Assembly: GCA_027365385.1 (NCBI GenBank)
Contig: DAHXNN010000240.1
Coordinates: forward strand, 1 to 40,025
Direction: 5' to 3'
Source: Acidimicrobiaceae bacterium
GTDB taxonomy: Bacteria > Actinomycetota > Acidimicrobiia > Acidimicrobiales > Bog-793
DNA length: 40,025 bases
The notes under the pieces are model-generated. The model saw only the letters and a program-made list of their open reading frames with translations. It ran no database searches and had not been told where the DNA came from. Positions 33,702-40,025 of this stretch are shown in pieces; positions within the stretch are counted from its first letter, which is position 1, and each line of letters begins with the position of its first letter. A program made the position numbers and the translations under genes.

Positions 33702-34793
33702 TCAACGGGATCGACGGATCTTCGGGACCTTTGCCGCCGTGCTGGACGCGCGCACCACGAGCTCGGGCTCGAAGCGCACCTCGCGGTGCACGTGGCGCGG
33801 GTCGCGTGACTCCTCGAGGAGCAGCTCCGCCCCGGCTACGCCCAGCTCGAACTTCGGCTGGCGCACGGACGTGAGCGCGGGGGAGAGCATCGCGGCGAAT
33901 GCGACGTCGTCGTAGCCGACGACTGCCATCGCGTCGGGCACCGAGACCCCGAGTCCGTCGAGACCCCGAAGCATGCCGAGAGCAAGGAGGTCGTTCGCGC
34001 ACATGACGGCGTCGACCCCGCCTGCCCTTTCGAGGACGCGCCGTGCAGCCAGCTCGCCGTGCTCGTCGGTGAGAGCGGGCACCGAGATCTCGACGATTGC
34101 CCGGTCCGGGTCGAGACCGAGCCGGCGCGCTGCGCGACGAGCGCCGCGGCGCCGGTCCGCGCACTGGCGTATCGACGGTGGCCCGTTGACGAACGCGACC
34201 CGCTCGCGCCCGTCCGCCAGCAGGTGCGCAGCGGCAAGCTCCCCGCCCCGCACGTCGTCGACGGTGACGGAGCAGAGCGACCGGCCGGGGGCCGCCCTGT
34301 CGAGCAGCACGGTCGGGATGCCGCGGCTAGCGAGTGCCGAGACGTGGGTCAGGTCGCGCTCGGCAGGGGTGACGAGGATCCCCTCCACGCGGTGCTCTTC
34401 GAGCAGCCCGAGATAGTGGCGCTCGCGCGTTACTGATTCGTCGGTCGAGCAGAGCACGAGGACGAAGCCGTCGTCACGCAGTGCGTGCTCGGCACCGCGG
34501 ACCATTTCGGTGAAGAACGGGTTGGACACGTCGAGGATGACGACGCCGATCGACCGGTTCCGCCCGCCGCGGAGCTGGTGCGCCGCCGTGCTGCGCACGA
34601 AACCGGTGGACTCGATCGCGGCGAGCACCCGGTCGCGTGTAGCAGAGGCGACGATCGACGGGTTGTTCAGCACGTTGGACACGGTGCCGATCGACACAGC
34701 GGCCAGCTCGGCCACCTCTCGGATCGTGACGCGTCGCGATGCGAGCGGTAGGCCCGGCGACGGTGGCTGTCGTTGACGCGTGCTCCTGCTCAT
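33702..34793 (-). CDS. LacI-family transcriptional regulator
   Basis: A 363-residue LacI/GalR repressor. The helix-turn-helix and hinge occupy about 22-75 (VTIREVAELAAVSIGTVSNVLNNP, then AHQLRGGRNRSIGVVI). The sugar-binding domain follows, with NPFFTEMVRGAE, DDVRGGELAAAHLL, AVMCANDLLALGML and VVGYDDVAFAAMLSPALTSVRQP. ATG 34793 gives a 20-residue lead before the HTH; its SD is weak, and the ORF running back to 35096 is not homologous. It is divergent from the CUT2 importer, whose promoter carries a GTTTAAAC dyad over the start of transcription, so local repression of that operon is very likely. Confidence 0.92.
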   Translation of the reverse strand: MSRSTRQRQPPSPGLPLASRRVTIREVAELAAVSIGTVSNVLNNPSIVASATRDRVLAAIESTGFVRSTAAHQLRGGRNRSIGVVILDVSNPFFTEMVRGAEHALRDDGFVLVLCSTDESVTRERHYLGLLEEHRVEGILVTPAERDLTHVSALASRGIPTVLLDRAAPGRSLCSVTVDDVRGGELAAAHLLADGRERVAFVNGPPSIRQCADRRRGARRAARRLGLDPDRAIVEISVPALTDEHGELAARRVLERAGGVDAVMCANDLLALGMLRGLDGLGVSVPDAMAVVGYDDVAFAAMLSPALTSVRQPKFELGVAGAELLLEESRDPRHVHREVRFEPELVVRASSTAAKVPKIRRSR

Positions 34794-34946
34794 GCTTGCT
34801 GTCTCGGATGGAGCGGCACGCCACCTCCACTCACGGTGCGGCTGCGTCTCGTTCGCAGCGGGCGGGATATCTCTCTGTCCGTGCTCCACTCCCGCCGCCG
34901 GCATCGCTTCTCCACGCGCGAGGCAGGGTAGCCGCTGCGAGCGTCT

Positions 34947-34975
34947 TCCCGACAGAGGGTTCCGATGAGTCGGGA
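34947..34975. other. Seven-base inverted repeat upstream of the importer promoter
   Basis: TCCCGAC (34947-34953) and GTCGGGA (34969-34975) are exact inverted copies 15 bases apart, just upstream of the -35 at 34986 and in the leader of the divergent lacI-type gene. It could be a second protein site or a hairpin in the leftward transcript. The rest of the 34794-35089 gap shows no gene. Confidence 0.35.
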
Positions 34976-34985
34976 TCGAGCACCC

Positions 34986-35014
34986 TTGACACTCCCAGGC
35001 GGTCGGTTTAACGT
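34986..35014 (+). promoter_or_regulatory. Sigma-70-type promoter for the CUT2 importer operon
   Basis: TTGACA (34986-34991), 17 bases, TAACGT (35009-35014). It has the same architecture as the promoters at 18981 and 22197. The start of transcription should be near 35021, about 70 bases before the GTG at 35090. Confidence 0.7.
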
Positions 35015-35027
35015 GACGCCCGCCGAA

Positions 35028-35035
35028 GTTTAAAC
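35028..35035. promoter_or_regulatory. GTTTAAAC dyad, candidate LacI operator
   Basis: GTTTAAAC is an eight-base perfect palindrome a few bases after the expected transcription start. GGTTTAACG (35005-35013), overlapping the -10, is a similar half-site 23 bp upstream. Such AT-rich sequence stands out here. The neighbouring LacI-family gene makes this its probable operator. Confidence 0.5.
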
Positions 35036-35089
35036 GATTCATTTCTGGGGACATCGGGATCTGCGCTCGTCGCGAGGGGGGTAGGAGGA

Positions 35090-36640
35090 GTGGCACCGCT
35101 AGCGGATGTTGACGAGGCCTCGGCGCCTGCTCCTCCTGCTGTCGCTGTGCTGAGCCTCCACGCGGCTCGTAAGTCGTTTGGCGCCGTGCGTGCGCTCGTG
35201 GACGGATCGATCGACCTCTACCCCGGCGAGGTCCATGCGCTGCTCGGAGAGAACGGCGCCGGCAAGTCGACGATGGTCAAGATCCTCGCCGGAGTCCATC
35301 GACCCGACGGTGGCGAGGTCCTCATCGACGGGCGACCGGTCGTCTTGAGCGATCCGGCGGCGGCACGAGACGCGGGGATCGCGATCATCTATCAAGAGCC
35401 GAACCTCTTCCCCGATCTTTCTGTCGCGGAAAACGTCTTCATGGGCCGGCAGCCGCTCAGGAGCGGTCGTCGTATCGACACTTCAGCCATGCACGACCAG
35501 GTCGAGGCGGTGCTAGAACGTCTCGGCGTTCGACTCGACCCGGGCCGGATCAGCCGCGGGCTCTCGATCGCGGACCAGCAGATCGTCGAGATCGCCAAAG
35601 CGCTGACCCTGCGTGCGCGTGTGATCGTCATGGACGAGCCGACCGCAGCCCTCTCTGCCGTCGAAGTAGACCGGCTATTCCGGGTCGTCAGCGCGCTACG
35701 TGCCGACGGCGCGGCCGTGATGTTCATCTCTCATCGCCTCGAAGAGGTCTTCTCGCTGTGCCAGCGCGTCACCGTGATGCGAGACGGCCGGCATGTCGTC
35801 ACGAAGTCCATCGGCGAGCTGACGGTGGACGAGATCGTGCGCGCAATGGTCGGTCGGGAGCTCGTCCAACGAGACGTCGTTACCAGGGCGGAGACGGGGA
35901 AGACCGTGCTGCGCGTCGAGCGTCTGAGCCGCGAGGGTGCATTCACCGACGTCACGTTCGAGGTGCGAGCCGGCGAGATCGTGGCGCTCGCAGGACTTGT
36001 GGGTGCGGGCAGGAGCGAGGTGGCGTGCACGATCTTCGGCATAGACCGGCGAGATGCCGGCTCGGTGACCGTCGCCGGGAGGGTGCTCAAGTCCGGGTCG
36101 CCCAACGATGCGATGGCTGCAGGAGTCGGCTTCGTTCCCGAGGATCGGCGCCAGCAGGGGTTGGTCATGTCGATGTCCATCGAAAGGAACATCGCTCTCG
36201 CATCCCTCGGCAGACTACGTCGTCACGGCATCGTGCTCCGAGCAGTCGAGCGTAGCTTCGCTGCCGACTGGGGCGCGCGCCTCCACCTCAAGTACGGGCG
36301 ACTCTCCAACGCAGCATCCACCCTGTCGGGTGGCAACCAGCAGAAGGTCGTGCTCGCGAAGTGGCTGAGTCGTGAGCCGCAGGTTCTCATCGTCGACGAA
36401 CCGACCAGGGGCATAGACATCGGCACGAAGGCCGAGGTTCATCGTCTGCTCGTCGAGCTCGCGGACAGCGGCGTGGCCATCTTGATGATCTCGTCCGAGC
36501 TGCCGGAGGTACTTCGCCTCGCGGACCGCATCCTCGTGATGCGCGAGGGGCGCCTTGTCGCCGACTTCACAGGAGCCGAGGCGACAGAGGAGCTGGTCGT
36601 CGGCGCGGCGACCGGGCAGCCGTCAGGAGCTCGACGGTGA
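35090..36640 (+). CDS. Sugar ABC transporter ATP-binding protein (CUT2, tandem ATPase)
   Basis: A 516-residue double ATPase of the RbsA/XylG/RhaT type. Domain 1 has Walker A GENGAGKST (53-61), Q-loop YQEPNLFPDLSV, a weakened signature LSIADQQ and Walker B VIVMDEPTAAL. Domain 2 has a degenerate Walker A (GLVGAGRSE), intact signature LSGGNQQKV and VLIVDEPTRGID. A decayed second Walker A is normal for this family. GTG 35090 follows GAGGGGGG, although GGAGGA lies very close to it. Its TGA overlaps the next GTG by 4 bp. It energises import through the 36637/37676 permeases. Confidence 0.94.
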   Translation: MAPLADVDEASAPAPPAVAVLSLHAARKSFGAVRALVDGSIDLYPGEVHALLGENGAGKSTMVKILAGVHRPDGGEVLIDGRPVVLSDPAAARDAGIAIIYQEPNLFPDLSVAENVFMGRQPLRSGRRIDTSAMHDQVEAVLERLGVRLDPGRISRGLSIADQQIVEIAKALTLRARVIVMDEPTAALSAVEVDRLFRVVSALRADGAAVMFISHRLEEVFSLCQRVTVMRDGRHVVTKSIGELTVDEIVRAMVGRELVQRDVVTRAETGKTVLRVERLSREGAFTDVTFEVRAGEIVALAGLVGAGRSEVACTIFGIDRRDAGSVTVAGRVLKSGSPNDAMAAGVGFVPEDRRQQGLVMSMSIERNIALASLGRLRRHGIVLRAVERSFAADWGARLHLKYGRLSNAASTLSGGNQQKVVLAKWLSREPQVLIVDEPTRGIDIGTKAEVHRLLVELADSGVAILMISSELPEVLRLADRILVMREGRLVADFTGAEATEELVVGAATGQPSGARR

Positions 36641-37686
36641 CGGTTCCGCTAGCCAAGCCCGGAGGGGGGCTCACAGCGAGCTCCGCCGAGAACCCAAAGA
36701 GGCTTGCCGACGCGATATTCCGCGCTCGGGAATTCGGCATCGTCGCCGTTCTCGTCGGGTTCGTAGCCGTTACTACTACGATTCAGCATCGCTTTCTCGA
36801 GGCACAGAACATCAAGTTCATCTTTCTCGATGCCACGATCTTCGCATTGTTGGCGCTTGGCGAGACGATGGTCGTCGTCAGCAGGAACGTCGACCTCTCC
36901 GTCGGCTCAGTGCTCGGGCTCTCGGCCTACCTGTCCGCCAGCCTGTTCGGCCATGTCCACGGCATTCCCATTCCGGTGGTATTTCTTGCCGGACTGGGGA
37001 TCGGGACGGCATGTGGAGTTGTCAACGGTGCCATCATCGCTGTCGGTCGCGTTCCGAGCCTGGTCGTCACGCTGGCGACTCTGTACATCATTCGCGGTGT
37101 AGACGTCCTGATCGTCGGTGGCAACCAGGTCGTCGTATCGTCCCTGCCGGACTCCTTCATCGCTATCGGGCAGTCGACGCTTCTCGGCGTTCCCGACGTG
37201 ACCCTCGTCGTCGCGGCATTGATCGGCGCGGGGGCCTATTACCTCCGCACGTTTCGGTCCGGCCGCGAGTTGTACGCGATTGGCTCGAATCCCGACGCGG
37301 CGAGGCTCGCTGGGATCCCGACAGCCAGGAGGATCTTCACGTCGTTTGTCCTGAGCGGCGCGATTGCCGGGATCGCCGGTGTCGTCTGGGCTGCGTACTA
37401 CGGCACCGTCGACTCCACTGCCGGTACCGGCTACGAGCTGACCGTCGTCTCTGCCGTCGTAGTGGGTGGTGTGGCAATATTCGGTGGAAGTGGCAGCGTG
37501 ATCGGTGCAGCGTTCGGCGCGCTCCTTCTCGAGACGATCAATACAGCGCTCTACGTCCTCGGAATATCCGCCTTCTGGGACCAGGCAATCGCCGGGTTCT
37601 TATTGATATGCGCCATAACACTCGACCACGGGATCACCGTGATGCTTACCTCCGCGCTGCGACGGAGGAGCCCACGTGGCGCGTGA
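36637..37686 (+). CDS. Sugar ABC transporter permease (CUT2), first
   Basis: A 349-residue permease of the RbsC/RhaP type with about eight to ten hydrophobic segments. LGETMVVVSRNVDLSVGSVLGLSAY is the conserved block around TM2-3, GVVNGAIIAVGRVPSLVVTLAT follows, and GSNPDAARLAGIPTARR is the cytoplasmic loop contacting the ATPase. Start GTG 36637 overlaps the ATPase stop (GTGA) and has CAGGAG upstream. The operon encodes two different permeases, as in rhamnose (RhaP/RhaQ) and AI-2 (LsrC/LsrD) systems but unlike ribose or xylose systems with one. Confidence 0.92.
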   Translation: MTVPLAKPGGGLTASSAENPKRLADAIFRAREFGIVAVLVGFVAVTTTIQHRFLEAQNIKFIFLDATIFALLALGETMVVVSRNVDLSVGSVLGLSAYLSASLFGHVHGIPIPVVFLAGLGIGTACGVVNGAIIAVGRVPSLVVTLATLYIIRGVDVLIVGGNQVVVSSLPDSFIAIGQSTLLGVPDVTLVVAALIGAGAYYLRTFRSGRELYAIGSNPDAARLAGIPTARRIFTSFVLSGAIAGIAGVVWAAYYGTVDSTAGTGYELTVVSAVVVGGVAIFGGSGSVIGAAFGALLLETINTALYVLGISAFWDQAIAGFLLICAITLDHGITVMLTSALRRRSPRGA

Positions 37687-38782
37687 CGTGCTCGGCGCCG
37701 AGACCACACCAACCCCCGCAACCCTCGCCGGATCCGGCGACCTCGGTTCGACGAGTGGATCGCAGGGTAGGCACGTCCCCCGGGACGGTCGTATCAAGTC
37801 ACTGGTCCGCTGGGAAGGCGGGCTCGTCGTCTGCCTCGTAGCTGTCCTCGTCCTTGGAGTCGTCGTCTCCCCGGCATTTCTGTCGAGTGCAAATCTATTG
37901 AACATGGGTCTCTCGAACGGCGAGATCTCCATCATGGCGTTGCCGATGACGCTCGTGGTGATCTCCGGCGAGATCGACCTCTCGGTGGCCTCGACGCTCG
38001 GCCTCTCGAGCAGCATGATCGGCTATCTGTGGCTCCACGGTTGGCCGATGCCTGGGATCATCCTGACTGTCCTGGTGATGGGGGTCGGCCTCGGTGCCGT
38101 CAACGGGCTTCTGGTCACCCGCCTCGGCCTACCCTCCCTCGCTGTGACGATCGGCACGCTGACGCTCTACCAGGGCGCCGGCATCATCATCCTCGGATCG
38201 ACGACCGTCGCGAACTTCCCTTCGGCGTACACGAACATCGGAGTTGCAGCCTTTCCTCATACCGACCTTTCGTGGTCGACGGTGATCTTCATCGTGCTCG
38301 CCTTCGTCTTCGGGGTCGTGCTACACGCCACCAAGGTCGGGCGCTCGATCTTTGCCATAGGCGCGAACAAGGAAGCTGCCATCTATGCTGGCATCAGGGT
38401 AAAGCGCATCAAGACGAGCCTGTTCGTTGTCTCTGGATTCGTCTGCGCGCTTGCCGGCGTCTTGTACACCTTCCGCCTGTCTACTGCAGAGTACGACAAT
38501 GGAACAGGACTCGAGCTCAACGTTGTCGCCATCGTTCTCCTTGCCGGAGTTTCGATCTTCGGAGGGACTGGAACGATCATCGGCGTCGTGCTGTCTGCCC
38601 TCGTGTTCGCCGGCATCCAGAACGCATTGTTCCTCACCAGCTTTCCCCAGGAAGCCCTGGGAGTCGTCATCGGTGGACTTCTTCTCGCGAGTGTCCTCGC
38701 ACCCGGTAGCGCCGAGTTGGTGCAGCGGGTCCGTCTGGCCGTGGGGTCGATCCGCAGACGGACGGGAGCGCGGACGCGATGA
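37676..38782 (+). CDS. Sugar ABC transporter permease (CUT2), second
   Basis: A 368-residue permease. After a hydrophilic N-terminus of about 45 residues, hydrophobic segments begin with GGLVVCLVAVLVLGVVVSP. PMTLVVISGEIDLSVASTLGLSSS, VNGLLVTRLGLPSLAVTIGTLTLYQG and GANKEAAIYAGIRVKRIK are the RbsC-family blocks. GTG 37676 with GGAGGAG upstream starts 11 bp inside the first permease. It is distinct from that permease, so the channel is probably a heterodimer. The Arg-rich C-terminus (VGSIRRRTGARTR) is cytoplasmic. Confidence 0.92.
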   Translation: MARDVLGAETTPTPATLAGSGDLGSTSGSQGRHVPRDGRIKSLVRWEGGLVVCLVAVLVLGVVVSPAFLSSANLLNMGLSNGEISIMALPMTLVVISGEIDLSVASTLGLSSSMIGYLWLHGWPMPGIILTVLVMGVGLGAVNGLLVTRLGLPSLAVTIGTLTLYQGAGIIILGSTTVANFPSAYTNIGVAAFPHTDLSWSTVIFIVLAFVFGVVLHATKVGRSIFAIGANKEAAIYAGIRVKRIKTSLFVVSGFVCALAGVLYTFRLSTAEYDNGTGLELNVVAIVLLAGVSIFGGTGTIIGVVLSALVFAGIQNALFLTSFPQEALGVVIGGLLLASVLAPGSAELVQRVRLAVGSIRRRTGARTR

Positions 38783-38845
38783 CGGGTGGTGGCCCAGCTC
38801 GTTCGCAGAGGATGGTGGTTGGATCTCATCTCGAGTCGCATAGTG

Positions 38846-38888
38846 GGGCCTACGGCCCGGAAAGGGGGAGGTCGGCCGTTGCCGGCCG
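38846..38888 (+). terminator. Two adjacent hairpins before the binding-protein gene
   Basis: GGGCC-TAC-GGCCC (38846-38858) is followed by CGGCCG-TTGC-CGGCCG (38873-38888), in the 180-bp gap between the second permease and the binding protein. They could attenuate or protect the transcript and so adjust the ratio of binding protein to membrane components. A weak dyad GATGT/ACATC (38921-38936) lies closer to the gene. I see no convincing separate promoter. Confidence 0.4.
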
Positions 38889-38962
38889 GGGGGAGCTCGG
38901 CGAGCTGGATGCCGAGAGCCGATGTGGTGTTACATCAGTGAATGATTGAAAGGACTTGCTCC

Positions 38963-39997
38963 ATGAAGATCTCTCCGAAGCACGCGGGTGTGTGGGTATC
39001 GATCGCGTCGTGCGCGGCGGTTGCGGCGCTTGCTGCCGCTCCGATAGCGAACGCGTCGGCGACGACGACCTTCAAGAAGGGCTTGAAGGTCTTCGTCATA
39101 CCGAAGAACCTTGGAAACTCGTACTTCACGACGGCAGACTCCGTGAAGTCAGGCGGCGCGCTCGCCGCGCTCAAGCTGTTGGGCGAGAGCGGCACGGAGA
39201 CGAGCGGCACCGCAGCGACCCCCGCTTCGCAGCTTCCGGCCATTCAGGCCGCTATAAGCAAAGGGGCCAACGCACTCATCGTCTCCGCGACCGATCCGAG
39301 CGCGCTCTGTCCCACGCTTGACGCGGCGATGAAGAAGGGCATCACGGTCGTCACCTACGACTCCGACGCTCCTGCGTGCCGCTCCATGTTCATCAACCAG
39401 GCGAGCACGGCGGCGATCGGCGAGAGCGAGGTGTCGTTGCTCGCGTCCGAGATCCACAGCACCGGCGAGATCGCCATCGTGTCCGCGGAGGCGTCTGCGA
39501 CCAACCAGAATGCCTGGATCAGGTACATGAAGCTCGAGCTCAAGAAGTACCCGAAGATGAAGCTGGTGTCGATCGTCTACGGTAACGACGATCCAACCAC
39601 GGCGACTCAGGTGACACAGGGTCTGCTGTCGCAGTACCCACACCTCAAGGGGATCATCTCGCCGACGACCGTCGGGATCCTCGCAGCTGCCCAGGTGGTC
39701 GACACTCCGCAGTACCGGGGGAAGATCGCCGTGACCGGGCTTGGGACGCCAGACGAGATGAAGAAGTACGTGGCTGACGGGACAGTGAAGGCCTTCGAGC
39801 TCTGGAACCCGGCGAATCTCGGCTATCTCGCGGCCTACGCAGCTGTCGGATTGGCGTCGCACGCGTTCACGGCAGCCAAGGGCCAGACCTTCTCGGCTGG
39901 CAAGCTCGGCAAGTTCACCGTCGGCGCGGACCACACGGTGCTCTTGGGAGCGCCGTACGTGTTCAACAAGTCGAACATCAACAGCTTCAACTTCTAA
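38963..39997 (+). CDS. Sugar-binding protein of CUT2 importer, rhamnose (RhaS)-like
   Basis: A 344-residue periplasmic-binding-type protein. ATG 38963 (AAAGGA upstream) gives a signal peptide of about 32 residues ending in ANASA, without lipobox. The mature domain closely follows what I recall of rhizobial rhamnose-binding RhaS and, more distantly, LsrB. Shared blocks are VIPKNLGNSYF, LIVSATDPSALCPTL, SAEASATNQNAWI, VSIVYGNDD, SPTTVGILAAAQVV and ELWNPANLGY. With two permeases and one ATPase upstream, the order (ATPase, permease, permease, binding protein) makes a full importer. L-rhamnose or a similar deoxy sugar is my best guess; AI-2-like ligands are the alternative. Confidence 0.9.
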   Translation: MKISPKHAGVWVSIASCAAVAALAAAPIANASATTTFKKGLKVFVIPKNLGNSYFTTADSVKSGGALAALKLLGESGTETSGTAATPASQLPAIQAAISKGANALIVSATDPSALCPTLDAAMKKGITVVTYDSDAPACRSMFINQASTAAIGESEVSLLASEIHSTGEIAIVSAEASATNQNAWIRYMKLELKKYPKMKLVSIVYGNDDPTTATQVTQGLLSQYPHLKGIISPTTVGILAAAQVVDTPQYRGKIAVTGLGTPDEMKKYVADGTVKAFELWNPANLGYLAAYAAVGLASHAFTAAKGQTFSAGKLGKFTVGADHTVLLGAPYVFNKSNINSFNF

Positions 39998-40025
39998 CGA
40001 GAGGTGGTGTCGGGGTGTCGGCGTC

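Overview
The window is very GC-rich, codes on both strands with GTG/TTG starts, 4-bp start/stop overlaps and good Shine-Dalgarno sites, and uses IclR, LacI, MMPL and CUT1/CUT2 systems typical of actinobacteria. I read it as a high-GC actinomycete-type chromosome segment. Acidimicrobiia is possible, but the sequence alone does not settle the class. I see no tRNA, rRNA, CRISPR array or insertion sequence.

Layout. 1-5827 (+) is an operon: FMN 2-hydroxy-acid dehydrogenase (partial), MFS permease, alpha/beta hydrolase, ThDP enzyme, aldo-keto reductase. 5882-7048 (-) is a D-tartrate dehydratase. 7320-10589 (+) is a seven-bladed lactonase followed by an MMPL exporter. 10573-13524 (-) holds three secreted proteins of unknown function. 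13738-14508 (-) is an SDR. 14668-17117 (+) is a DapA-family sugar-acid dehydratase overlapping an alpha-ketoglutarate-semialdehyde dehydrogenase. 17197-18924 (-) is an IlvD/Edd acid-sugar dehydratase. 19208-22180 (+) is an enolase-superfamily dehydratase, an aldo-keto reductase and an SDR. 22401-25780 (+) is a CUT1 sugar importer without an ATPase. 26016-33656 (+) holds an unrecognised barrel-like protein, an IclR regulator, uronate dehydrogenase, glucarate dehydratase, an HpcH/HpaI aldolase, hydroxypyruvate isomerase, tartronate-semialdehyde reductase and an RraA-like protein. 33702-34793 (-) is a LacI regulator. 35090-39997 (+) is a complete CUT2 importer of rhamnose/AI-2 type.

How the genes fit together. 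This is a sugar-acid catabolic island. Uronate dehydrogenase and glucarate dehydratase would turn D-glucuronate into 5-keto-4-deoxyglucarate. Two exits are encoded: (a) DapA-type dehydration/decarboxylation plus semialdehyde dehydrogenase to 2-oxoglutarate, and (b) class II aldol cleavage to pyruvate and tartronate semialdehyde, then reduction to glycerate, with hydroxypyruvate isomerase alongside. The IlvD-type dehydratase with the DapA/semialdehyde dehydrogenase pair also makes a Weimberg-type pentonate route. Four acid-sugar dehydratases (three enolase-superfamily, one IlvD) lie within 25 kb.

Regulation. Three promoters show TTGACA-N17-TAnnnT with a dyad just downstream: 18981 (before the 19208 operon), 22197 (before the CUT1 importer) and 34986 (before the CUT2 importer). 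The first two dyads share AGATATGTGA and may be sites for one regulator, plausibly the IclR protein encoded between them. The third has GTTTAAAC and is the natural target of the adjacent LacI protein. Several gene junctions carry short exact tandem duplications (12, 14, 17 bp) or tiny ORFs whose stops overlap the next start.
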